64,000 bases of DNA from Aphrocallistes beatrix (Eukaryota > Porifera > Hexactinellida > Sceptrulophora > Aphrocallistidae): contig OY725499.1 in the NCBI GenBank assembly GCA_963281255.1, positions 3,739,148-3,803,147 on the forward strand, written 5' to 3'. The notes under the pieces were generated by a model that searched no databases, was not told the origin of the DNA, and worked only from the letters and a program-made list of their open reading frames with translations. Each line of letters begins with the position of its first letter. The first letter of the stretch is position 1. Positions 10,913 through 19,931 of this stretch are shown piece after piece. Both the position numbers and the translations under genes were made by a program.

Positions 10913-11479
10913 ATGCATACGTGTCGATTCATCACTGCTAATATAATCATAATAGGGTCTATATCCATATTATTGTCAATTGGTTTGTGTGTAATAATCA
11001 TATCGGTTGAAACAGAAGATTCCATCACACAAGAAATTCATTTGGGAGAGAACAGTGATGTGCTTTTAGAGTTGGATGGAGAAGATTGCCCCATTTACAG
11101 TGGATCAAGTTCTCCTCTCTTGCTAACCTTAGAAAATCCAAGGATGTCCCCATTTGGCGCCTATTTACACATCCGAAGCAACCAATCAGAATTCAACGAA
11201 ACCTGCTACTCAGCACCAGGCAGTAGCTGTACACTGGAAGTACCGAAATTTGACACCATTTTAATACAGATCCATTCTCTACGAGCAGAATCTAAAATCA
11301 CTGAGAGTAAGGACCTCTCCTTGACCTGTGCCAACAGCTTAAACACGGCCCTCATTGCAGGGGCTGTGATACTGTCCATTGGGCTGGTAACGGGATGCGT
11401 GTTTATGTCGGTGCTAGTTTGTGTTTTTGTGTTGAACTGGACTTGTAAACGTGACAGTTCAAATGCTGTGTATGGATAA
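10913..11479 (+). CDS. Double-membrane-anchored protein with four-Cys ectodomain (a)
   Basis: The 188-residue single-exon product is not in a family I can name. A hydrophobic N-terminal segment (about 8-31) acts as signal anchor or signal peptide. An ectodomain at about 32-142 carries Cys 59, 98, 106 and 139 and N-glycosylation sequons (NQS, NET). A second membrane segment lies at about 145-175, with a short basic tail. The ectodomain shares the signature DCP…C-x3-PG-x2-C-[ST]-L…P and the spacings C-x7-C and C-x32-C with the convergent gene at 12323-13141. The likely disulfides suggest an extracellular or lumenal domain. It probably pairs or competes with its neighbour's function, but this is inference. 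Confidence 0.7.
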   Translation: MHTCRFITANIIIIGSISILLSIGLCVIIISVETEDSITQEIHLGENSDVLLELDGEDCPIYSGSSSPLLLTLENPRMSPFGAYLHIRSNQSEFNETCYSAPGSSCTLEVPKFDTILIQIHSLRAESKITESKDLSLTCANSLNTALIAGAVILSIGLVTGCVFMSVLVCVFVLNWTCKRDSSNAVYG

Positions 11480-11683
11480 TGAGTCAGTGTATTTACAGTT
11501 CATATTCTCTCCTTCAAATGTATATATTCACTATATAATTAGCAATTTCACTTACGTAACCTGGAATAGTACGTGGTTCGGTAATATAATGGTACAATGC
11601 CTGACTCCAGAGAAACTGAATTGCTCATGGTATGCTTGTAAGTCGTATATCGGAGTGTACTGTTTAAACACATATTATCTGAT

Positions 11684-12099
11684 ATATAGGCGCCAAGTTT
11701 TGGAAAGTAAATACAACCTGGGGGAGCTATGGCGAGCGAACGTAAGGGGGGGTCTGGGGTGCTTGACCCTTTGAATTTCTTTGAATCTTAGACGCTCATT
11801 AATGGATCTACAGCTATTTATGTTATTAATGGAGAATATTTTTTATTTTAATTTACCTTACTGGTAATAATTAAAAACAATCCACACTTCTGAAAAGTGA
11901 GGGGCGTGTTCCTCCTTTCCACCCCAACGTTGACAAAGTTTATACTAATGGGTCAACCACAAAACATTCAAAAGAATAAATCAAAAGTTGGTTTAATAGA
12001 TTAGAATCGGTAAATCCCTCTGACCCTCGCCGGATGGGGCCTCCCCCCATCCGTCCCTCCCCCTGCCCCCACCCCGGGGGCTAACACTTGGCGCCTAAG
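11684..12099. mobile_element. Short inverted-terminal-repeat transposon, ~416 bp
   Basis: TAGGCGCCAAGT near the left end is matched exactly by ACTTGGCGCCTA near the right end. The direct repeat ATCTGAT flanks it at 11677-11683 and 12100-12106. The interior is G-rich on the left and C-rich on the right. No transposase. Confidence 0.75.
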
Positions 12100-12322
12100 A
12101 TCTGATGCTTTATTTGTACTTTTACCATTCACTGATTAAGGTTAAAATCAGTATAATAATAAGGATAAGACAAGAATAGAATTCAGAGCTCATTTCATTA
12201 GATTCATTTTGAGACATCATACAAATTGAAAATTCCTTATGATCAAAGTTTTCGTGTGTTTCACTCAAATGGAATTCTTGAAATGAAAGAAACGTTTCAA
12301 ACACAGCCAAGTACATAACCAG

Positions 12323-13141
12323 TCATACATATTTAATCTGACTACTCTCTCGTTGAGAGTTTGTATCATTGAGCGTTGTGCTCATTTTGGTGACAGAGAA
12401 TTCTGGAATAGCATACTCCGCTTTAGCGCTGAGAGGGATATCTGGTGTACGATAATTAGAATCCCTGCCGAATGGATTTGCATCTTTTCGCTCTTCTAGA
12501 TACTTAGCACACCATATAGAGAAATAATGGAAATAGAACAGGAGTATAACAATAGCGAAGGTCAGCGACACAACCAGAAAGCATAGTGCACATATCTGTG
12601 CTGGGTTGATTGAGAAATTACAGTACCATATGAATCGTGTAGAATTTGAAACAAGGCTCCTCGGAGGATCGACGATAGCATAGAAACGCGAGGTATGCAG
12701 AGGGAGTGGGAGGCTACAGGGTTGGCCTGGCCGAGATGCGCAAGTGCCCAACAGCCCCGTATATAGACCTGTTGTCCCATCGAAATTCAAATAGTAAGAA
12801 AGAGCCAGACTTTCAGTTGATTTAGAATCTGTACTAAGAGTCACCTGTAGAATACTATAAGTATCTTCAAAGGGAATGAGCGTCATTTCCGGGCAATCTT
12901 GAACATACCTTAAGTTAAAGGCCTCTCCGTTCCCTAAGTCATAAGGCAATCCATCTTGTATCTGCCCAACGTATATACCTGGTTCTTCCATTGCTAGTGT
13001 AGCAATGCCGAGAATGGTGGAGGATATGATGGCTGTGGAAAGAAGAAGGAGAAAAAGAATGAGTGATACGTAGAAGAGAATTTTTATAACGGATTTTGAG
13101 CCGTTATAAATGAATGAGAGGTAATTCACTAAGTTCACCAT
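12323..13141 (-). CDS. Double-membrane-anchored protein with four-Cys ectodomain (b)
   Basis: The ATG at 13141 gives 272 residues (an upstream GTG extension was not used). TM1 is about 19-45. The ectodomain, about 50-178, has Cys 83, 134, 142 and 174 and NST and NFS sequons. TM2 is about 182-206. The cytosolic tail of about 65 residues contains several tyrosines (NYRTP, AEYAIP, IKYV). The ectodomain pattern (QDCP, then CASRPGQPCSLPLP, C-x7-C, C-x31-C) matches EDCP and CYSAPGSSCTLEVP in the gene at 10913, so the two are ancient paralogues facing tail to tail. Only this one has a long tail, so it is the better candidate for a signalling partner. A TATA-like TATATAAA lies about 95 bases upstream. 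Confidence 0.7.
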   Translation of the reverse strand: MVNLVNYLSFIYNGSKSVIKILFYVSLILFLLLLSTAIISSTILGIATLAMEEPGIYVGQIQDGLPYDLGNGEAFNLRYVQDCPEMTLIPFEDTYSILQVTLSTDSKSTESLALSYYLNFDGTTGLYTGLLGTCASRPGQPCSLPLPLHTSRFYAIVDPPRSLVSNSTRFIWYCNFSINPAQICALCFLVVSLTFAIVILLFYFHYFSIWCAKYLEERKDANPFGRDSNYRTPDIPLSAKAEYAIPEFSVTKMSTTLNDTNSQRESSQIKYV

Positions 13142-13370
13142 CTTTGCTTCAGTTCTTCTTTTACAATCAATTGTATAATATGCATAATATATGAATTTAT
13201 TCACTGGAAAACTGTAGATATCACATGAGTAGATTTATATAAAGCCAATACCACAAAATAATGTGTTGAAAATACGTAAGAAACCTACTAAAATACACAA
13301 TGCATATTCATATTCATTACTACAAGAATAGTATTAAGGACATAAATGTGAAGGAGAATGGACTACTTAC

Positions 13371-13526
13371 CCGACTCGGTTTGATTTCCATTGCTTGTGT
13401 TAAATGCGACCTGGCTTCTTCTAAATAATGCAATCTTGAATACAGCGTCGAATATGTCAAGAGAGGATCAGTGGGTTTCTGATTCTGGTAGAACAGTATG
13501 CACGTTTTGGCTGCATCCACGTGGTC
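13371..13526 (-). CDS. ZFYVE26: ZFYVE26 exon, C-terminal helical array
   Basis: 52 codons, opening DHVDAAKTCILFY, which matches the family block DQVRAAMTCIRFF. The acceptor is …AATGTAG and the donor is CGG|GTAAGT, so at least one more exon must follow to the left. The next family block was not located in 1-13 kb. Confidence 0.8.
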
Positions 13527-13891
13527 CTACATTATAACACAGACGAGTAATATACAATTTAAAACGCACAAAATACAGTTCTATACATACGCATAGTATT
13601 TTTAGAGAATAGTAATGAAATTATGTATTTACTTCGCAACAATTATCCACAAATTCACACCTAAATTGAACGAAATAACAAAAAGCAACATTTCTTATTA
13701 GAGTTGGCGTATTTTGAAGCAAATTCTCTTCTATGAGTTATAAATAAGTTTGGTATAATTTAAAAATACAGATATTAAAGTTACAATGTAATAGGATTTA
13801 AGGGGAAATAGAAAAACTAGAGAACAGCTACTTTAGAGGGTTCCAGTCAGTCATACAAATATTTCCTATTGCCACACCAGACAAGCAATAC

Positions 13892-14092
13892 CTTCATAAA
13901 CTTCTGCAGCTCGTAAGCTATATTATACATATTTCGCTTTGTGGTGAAGTAATCACAGCTCTCTTTGAACAGATAACTCCAGTGCCTGAGTGAAGGGTCA
14001 TTAGAAGTGATCTCTTTCTTCAGATCTTCCCATAGACATAGCTTCATGCAGGGAATCAACAAACCTTCTCTAAAGATCTCTGATGAGCAATT
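13892..14092 (-). CDS. ZFYVE26: ZFYVE26 exon, C-terminal helical array
   Basis: 67 codons, phase 0 at both ends. EIFREGLLIPC and MYNIAYELQKFMK match the family blocks EVFIEGIFQP and YYHILYELQQFMK. Confidence 0.85.
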
Positions 14093-14161
14093 CTAAACAA
14101 GTAATGCCAGTAATGAAGTAATAAGTAATATTACAGTTAACTCATAAAACTAATAAAAAAT

Positions 14162-14242
14162 ATTTTCGGTTAATAGGGTTCCCCGCTTAATCGGGGCAAA
14201 ATATATTCTGACCGATGTGGTCTAATTAAGCGGAGTCGACTG
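14162..14242. mobile_element. Truncated pogo-like MITE
   Basis: The right end, AAGCGGAGTCGACTGT, and the adjacent GGTTAATAGGG / CTTAATCGGGG match the full elements at 22224-22395 and 25274-25427. The left end is missing. Confidence 0.75.
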
Positions 14243-14455
14243 TTATAGATATCCATTAGCTCGTTATCCTCGTAGTTAACCGTTTAACAAGTCTTATAAT
14301 GTATTTATTTCGTAGCTTCCAAACTGAGAACAGTTACAAATAAGTTTATTGACTGAATATTCGGGGCAGGATGGAATTCAACGTAAATGCACCAACACAC
14401 CACTATGGTTTTTCTTAAATACAATTATACACATAGTACAGAGGAGCAAACTAAC

Positions 14456-14740
14456 TTGGGATTGAACATAGTTACAGGCCCGCTTAACCAGCCTATACTT
14501 GACCAGGAATTCTAGCATCTGTTTCTGCGTTCCGAAGCTCTTGAGATAGAAGAGAACCTCTTCAAACTGCAGCATACTCATGTGTGTGTTGTTAGCTGGT
14601 CTGTTCTCGGACTCGATCATAGCTTCTAAACTCCGAGTATTCTCCTTCTTCAGGGAATTGAGAATGTCATCTGAGTTCCACAGAGAAAGCAGTGATCCCT
14701 CTATCTGCTCCACTATCTGACTCACTAGCTTCTGGTTCTG
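14456..14740 (-). CDS. ZFYVE26: ZFYVE26 exon, C-terminal helical array
   Basis: 95 codons. KLVSQIVEQIEG fits the family block RLVQDVVEYLES, and FEEVLFYLKSFGT fits the following YYQECLFYLHNY block. The start at CGCAG|CAG is chosen because it keeps phase 0 with the preceding exon; an alternative acceptor (ATAG) lies 8 bases upstream. Confidence 0.75.
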
Positions 14741-15116
14741 CTGCGAAGCTATGACATGAATGCATAAACAGCGAAAATAATCCAACAACTCTATAATCTA
14801 GAATTCATCCTTCATCTAACAGATTTAGTTTGTCAACTTCCTATAATTGTAACTTTTACTACTGATAGCAGACTATTATGTTATTTGTTTGTTACTAAAT
14901 AAGTATGGATCATGAAGGTTCTACATATAATATTACAGTCAGCCATCTTAGTTCACAATTAAAATGGATTACTCATATACTGGAACAGATTCGAATTCTA
15001 TTGGCCAAAAAGAAACTCTTAACAACACATTACAGGATAAGTATTATAAGCGGCGGTCGAAATCTAAATATAGCCTTAAACTTTATTCAACCTTGCTGCT
15101 GTGAAGCTGCGCCAAC

Positions 15117-15404
15117 TAGCTGGAGGCAATGCTTGAACTTCTCTCTCGCAGCATCGTAGTGTCCGTCCTTCAGACAGGACAGTCCCCAGGAACTCCAGAC
15201 AGAGCTAGTATCCAGCTGGCACTTAGTGCTGATGTCCAATGCTAGCTGCCAGTAACTGTAGCGGACTAGAGAGTCCCGGATGTAGCGGCTGTCGTCAGAT
15301 TCAGATATCTGGATTAGAGAGGGGATTTGGATCTCGCTGTCTTGGATTGAAATGAAGGATTGGATTAGTCCAATGCGGTCCAGATACAAGTCACATTTGT
15401 TTAC
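15117..15404 (-). CDS. ZFYVE26: ZFYVE26 exon following the RSEFYFEQAP exon
   Basis: 96 codons, phase 0. WQLALDISTKCQLDTSSVW and WGLSCLKDGHYDAAREKF match the family blocks YQLGVEVSTKTGLDTTGAW and WGMACLKAGNLTAAREKF, diagnostic for this protein. Confidence 0.85.
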
Positions 15405-15416
15405 CTAGAATGGATA

Positions 15417-15835
15417 TCTTATATATTAAAACGCTAGGATTTTTTTTTGTGTTTGTCCGATTTGATTGAAGAATCGGCAAGTCGTAGAGAAATGAAAATT
15501 GGCATGTAGGTGTCAAATGATATGACTATGATTAAGTTCTAAGATCTAAGCGAAATTTTCACACCTCAGCAAAAAAAAATGGAAAACAATTTTTCAGACC
15601 TTTTCTATACAATATATATATATATATATAACTTCACTCACACAATAGAAAAAATTGTACGACACTACAATAGATTGTCATTGTTATTAAAATATTTCAA
15701 CAGCTTGTGTTAGATATCTTAATTTTATTATAGTGTATAGCAATAAAAAAGGTTATGTGCATATTTTCACCTCATTTGACGATTTTATAAAATATGCTAG
15801 AGACTAGCTTCCAACGGATGGCATGGGGTTTTTAG
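15417..15835. repeat. Dispersed ~0.4-0.6 kb repeat, copy 2 (Helitron-like end)
   Basis: Starts TCTTATATATTAAAACGCTA, the kind of A/T-rich TC… end seen in Helitrons, and matches 4440-5100. A (TA)n run lies at about 15610-15630. A short related end occurs in reverse at about 61485-61550 (AGCATTTTAATATACAAGAT). Confidence 0.5.
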
Positions 15836-15885
15836 GTCAGTCCACCACTGGGCGAAATTGATATTTAGAAATTATTTGAAACATA

Positions 15886-15956
15886 GGCTTCATGGACGAT
15901 TGGTTAGCGTATTGAGTCGATAACAAAGTGGCGCAGGTTCGAATCCCAAAGAAGTC
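15886..15956 (+). repeat. tRNA-like element, plus-strand copy
   Basis: 71 bases with an acceptor-like pairing (GGCTTC with GAAGTC), a degenerate A box (GATTGGTTAGCG) and a B box GGTTCGAATCC. It is related to the minus-strand array at 16490-17237. A partial 66-bp satellite unit (AGTCCACCACTGGGCG) lies just before it. Confidence 0.7.
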
Positions 15957-16120
15957 AATATTTTTGCTTTTGAAATCATGTGCTACTTAAGAATTTGACA
16001 ACGTTAACAATACAACAATTCTGGATCAATTTGTTGAAATGAAGTATTATTCGAATTAATTTTATAGCAAGATTGTATTTTTTTATAAGAAATTTCAGTT
16101 AGAAATCCACCGCGTCCGGT

Positions 16121-16480
16121 GGCATTAAGGAGAGATCTGGGATTTTTGCCATGCTTTTCGAACAGTCCAACACTAGGCGTCATGTGGCATTAAGAAGAGG
16201 AAGGGTATTTTTGGGCTATACAATTCGATCAGGCCACCTCTGGCCATCCTGTGGCATTATGGAGAAAATGGGTATTTTGGGCAATACTTTTCGATCAGTC
16301 CACCACTGGGCATCCTGTGGCATTATGGAGAGAATGGGTATTTTGGGTTATACAATTCGATCAGTCCACCACTGGGCGTCATGTGGCATTATGGAGAGAA
16401 TGGGTATTTTGGGTCTTACTTTTCGATCAGTCCTCCACTGGCTGTCCTGTGGCATTATGTACCGACGAGGCATTCTGACT
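16121..16480. repeat. ~66-bp tandem satellite, 5-6 units
   Basis: Units begin GTGGCATTATGGAGAGAATG and contain GGGTATTTTGGG, TTCGATCAGTCCACCACTGG and GGCATCCT. Unit starts fall near 16121, 16182, 16251, 16317, 16383 and 16450. The open frames across it are a by-product of the period being divisible by three. Confidence 0.9.
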
Positions 16481-16489
16481 AAATGATTT

Positions 16490-17237
16490 GACTTATTTGG
16501 GATTCGAACCCGCGCTACTTTGTTATTGACTGAGTCCGCTAAATACTCGGCCGTCAGGTTCAACGTCTTCAAAATGTTTTGAAATTATATTTATGTTTGT
16601 CAATTTGGATTACTAAATTTGTTGACTTACTTGGGACTCGAACCTTCGCCACTTTGTTACCGACTCAGTGCGCTAACCACTCGACCATGAAGTCCAACGT
16701 CTTAAAATTGTCCTGAAATTATATTTATGTTTGTTACTCCGGATTACTAAAATTTGTTGACTTGTCTGGGATTCGAACCCGCGCCGCTTTGTTATTGACT
16801 GAGTGCGCTAACCACTCGGCCATCAAGTCCAACGTTTTAAAAATGTCCTGAAATTATATTTATGTTTGTTACTCCGGATTACTAAAATTTGCTGACTTCT
16901 CTGGGATTCGAACCCGCGCCGCTTTGTTATTGACTGAGTGCGGTAACCACTCGGCCATCAAGTCCAACGTCTTAAAAATGTTCTGAACTTATATTTATGT
17001 TTGTTACTTTGGATTACTAAAAATTTGTTGACTTGCTTGGGATTCGAACCTGCGCCGCTTTGTTATTGACTGAGTGCGCTAACCACTCGGCCATCAAGTC
17101 CAACGTCTTAATAATGTTCTGAAATTATATTTATGTTTGTTACTTTGGATTACTAAAAATTTGTTGACTTGCTTGGGATTCGAACCTGCGCCGCTTTGTT
17201 ATTGACTGAGTGCGCTAACCACTCGGCCATCAAGTCC
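16490..17237 (-). repeat. Tandem array of six tRNA-like units (~135-bp period)
   Basis: The 71-base tRNA-like segments lie at 16490-16560, 16624-16694, 16759-16829, 16894-16964, 17030-17100 and 17166-17237. Read on the minus strand, each has a 5'/3' pairing (GACTTGA with ACAAGTC), the A-box-like TGGCCGAGTGGTTAGCGC and the B-box GGTTCGAATCC. These would be intact Pol III promoter elements. The anticodon arm pairs poorly, so these are probably tRNA-derived (SINE or satellite) units rather than working tRNA genes. Spacers share TGAAATTATATTTATGTTTG. Confidence 0.85.
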
Positions 17238-17892
17238 AACGTCTTAAAAATGTCCTGAAATTATATTTATGTTTGTTACAAACATTTTCCAATCATTTGA
17301 ACTGTTTCATTTTGTAATTCTTTAATATTTATGTCTAACAAGCAAGTTTGCTTGCATTCTATTTCCGGCTTGCGGACACTGTGTGCGCCATGACATTTCA
17401 GAGATAATACGTTTTTTCAAACAATATGAAATAGCTACATTCAATCATTTATGTCAAAAATATTATAAATTTTAGCTCCCTCCTACCGAGTTTTAATAAT
17501 TTACGTTATAAGATATAACGCGCATTTCGATCTCTCTTAATGTTTCCATAGTGATAGCAAATATGTAGAACGAGTAATGTAAAAATATTCGTAATACTAT
17601 TTATAATTTTTGATATAGACTAAAGAAATTTGGGAGTTTTAATCAATTTTTTGGTTTATATTATGGCCAGTTTTAAGTCGTAATTCAAATTATAAGATAT
17701 CGACGACAAAACTTTCCTAGTGCCCCTCATCTATAAGCCAATAATTTAATTCACTCGATAAAATTTACTTGTATTTCTATCCTTTATCTGTCATTTAGAG
17801 AGCGCAGGAGTTCTCCTGACACCAGCGACTCTAGTCCATCTACTGGGAGAGAATCGGACAAGCGACCAGCGAGATGTCTAGCATTCCGAATA

Positions 17893-18045
17893 CAGTCAGG
17901 GTCGCTTATTATGAACTAACCTTCTGGTCCCAATTTCATTATTTACATAGGATTTGTATTGAATCAAGTCTGCTTAATATAAAGTCATTCTAATATGAAC
18001 ACATTTTTTGGTCCACTGGTGGTTCATATTAAGCGACCCTGATTG
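17893..18045. mobile_element. Pogo-like MITE, 153 bp
   Basis: Termini CAGTCAGGGTCGCTTATTAT and the inverted AAGCGACCCTGATTG are flanked by TA. A related 82-bp element sits at 50901-50982. Confidence 0.85.
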
Positions 18046-18402
18046 TATAAAGAAGTATGCATAATACGAATTGGTTGGCTTAGTTTTCATTCGAGTCAAT
18101 CGCACTGATTTGATTCAATGGATTGTTGTGTTAGATTAATTATTATTTTGTTTGTTGTCTAGAACAACAGAGAAGCATTCTGATAAGGCACAAATTGGGT
18201 CGCTTTCACATTCGAATTAAAACTTTGGTGCTTTTTTAGACGTTACTGCATTTACAATGGTAAAGAATGGTTGTAATCAGCTAAATAATCTTGTAATGTC
18301 TTTGTATGCAATCTAATTTTAGTGTTGGGACCGTATGCAGTTCTATCTGGAGGAGAAGTTTCCCGATAAGTTAACTGCAATTATTTTAGATATCCTACTG
18401 AC

Positions 18403-18877
18403 CCCTTCTACAGACTCAGCCATGGATGAGAGCATCTTAGACTTGTTGAGTAGCTTCTTCATCATATCCACCACGTAGAGACAGTCTACCTCAGGAGAGT
18501 CGAACACATCTCGCAGCCTCTCGGACAGCTTGACGGCCAAGTAGAGCAAGAACTCCGCTACTCTATCACTGTCAGAGTGCATCAGTGCGATGCTGATGCA
18601 GAGGTCTGGATTGGGAGCTTGCTCGAAGTAGAACTCAGAACGGAGTTTATCGTTCTTCTCCCGATTGTTCTTGATCAGTTCCCAGAAGTACGATTGTCTG
18701 GGTTTGAAGAGAGAGTCTGAATTCTCTTTCTCCAGCAGTGAAGACCCCAAGCTAGACCTCCTCCCAGTTTTCATTTTGAGTCCCACTTCCGTCATCTCTA
18801 CGTTAGGTTTTGAGTAGTGTGTCTTGTGGCAGGAATCACACACACGGACGAGTCCTTGATAGCCATCAACATGATAC
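18403..18877 (-). CDS. ZFYVE26: ZFYVE26 exon: end of FYVE finger and RSEFYFEQAP region
   Basis: One base completes a Lys codon, then 158 codons follow. YHVDGYQGLVRVCDSCHK carries the RVC motif and the last zinc-ligand pair of the FYVE domain. LRSEFYFEQAPNPDLCI matches the family block LVRSEFYYEQAPSASLCI, followed by PEVDCLYVVDMMKKLL. Ends GAAGGG|GTCAGT in phase 0, meeting the next exon at 15404. Confidence 0.9.
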
Positions 18878-18934
18878 CTATGTGAAGATAAATTTAGAAT
18901 AGTACATATATAGTATCTGACCATATACGTATAC

Positions 18935-19015
18935 CAGGGGTCTTCAAACTTTTTGCTTTGAAAGTCACTTAGTAACTTTTGAATATAACCCCGAGCCACA
19001 GTTTGAAGCCCCCTG
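18935..19015. mobile_element. Small hAT-like MITE
   Basis: CAGGGGTCTTCAAACT at one end and AGTTTGAAGCCCCCTG at the other form inverted repeats of hAT type. No clear target duplication. It lies in the intron between the two FYVE exons. Confidence 0.6.
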
Positions 19016-19295
19016 ATATAGAGCCTATTATTTATGATGTGCTAACTCATGTAAATTCAAGAGATTGCTGTGAAACAGAGGAACTGTGATAATAGAACAA
19101 AATTAAATAGCAAAAGAATAACTAAATCACTGCACTATGACTATACTGATATTAAACACAAATTCTGAAAATAAACAATACTACAAAATAAGTTAAATTT
19201 ATATATTAAAATAATCTCATATGCTATTTTTAAGTTAAAATAATCTCATATACTATTTTTATCCCAAAACTTTCTAGAAGATATAAAGAGCTTAC

Positions 19296-19503
19296 TTGTG
19301 TGATGAGCAATCTCTACACACGACTCTTCCACATTTCCTGCAGTGATGCTTTCTGTTGATAATCCCAAAATAGACATGACCACATATCTGACACTTCTCC
19401 ACATTCTGGTCTGGAGTCCACTCAGCTTTCTTGGATATCTTGATGTCCTGTACGGCGTGTGTCTGCACGAGGACCTGCCCCACCTCCAGGATGCTCTCCT
19501 GCA
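19296..19503 (-). CDS. ZFYVE26: ZFYVE26 exon: first part of FYVE finger
   Basis: The exon encodes WTPD (the WxxD motif), CQIC, and RKHHCRKCGR, the basic R-x-HHC-R-x-CG patch that binds PI3P, then VCRDCSSH. The finger is completed by the next exon. The acceptor TTTAG|TG gives a two-base start that matches the one-base end of the exon at 48352 across the 28.8-kb intron. The donor CACAA|GTAAGC matches the next exon's phase. Confidence 0.9.
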
Positions 19504-19554
19504 CTAAAGGAAAGATCTCCACATAAACCCTACTCAGTGAGTAATTCTCAAGAC

Positions 19555-19700
19555 TTTACCCTCGGATGGCTTAGGGTTTTTTCTATTTATAGTAAATACC
19601 CAGAATTTTTATGGCTTCCCCAACCAAAATGGCTTAGACAGGAAATGTCGCGACACATTCCAGGGGCAACGGAGGGTTTTAATATCAGGATAGAGTATAG
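19555..19700. repeat. Dispersed repeat family B, copy 1
   Basis: Shared core TTTTCTATTTATAGTA … TTTATGGCTTCCC … AAAATGGCTTA. Related copies lie at 52075-52195 (inverted), 57140-57245 and 59440-59500. Non-coding. Confidence 0.65.
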
Positions 19701-19775
19701 TGGGAAACCTTGGTCATCATGTGGCTTTTGCGCCCTATTGTGAGCGAAAATGCCAGTCAGCTCCCGTATTAAGTC

Positions 19776-19931
19776 CAGGGCTGGCGCCACTGCTCCGGTT
19801 GGTACGGTTTTAACCGGACCACTTTCAAAAGTGGCCCCAGGTTGGTCCTGGTAAACTAGACCACTTTTCAAAAGTGGTCCGGTTGGTTAGGTAAAAACCG
19901 GACCACTCCTAAAACCGTGGCGCCGGCGCTG
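19776..19931. mobile_element. MITE with CAGGGCTGGCGCCAC termini
   Basis: The left end CAGGGCTGGCGCCAC pairs with the right end GTGGCGCCGGCGCTG. Direct repeats TAAGTC flank it. The interior repeats ACCGGACCACTTT as an inverted pair. The same family appears as a larger element at 54785-55307. Confidence 0.8.

Noticed and set aside
16151-16486. Open reading frames with a repeated Trp/Cys motif
   Set aside because: They come from the 66-bp satellite, whose period is a multiple of three; no start context or homology.
16490-17237. Six functional tRNA genes
   Set aside because: A and B boxes and end pairing are present, but the anticodon and T stems pair poorly and units are strict tandem repeats.
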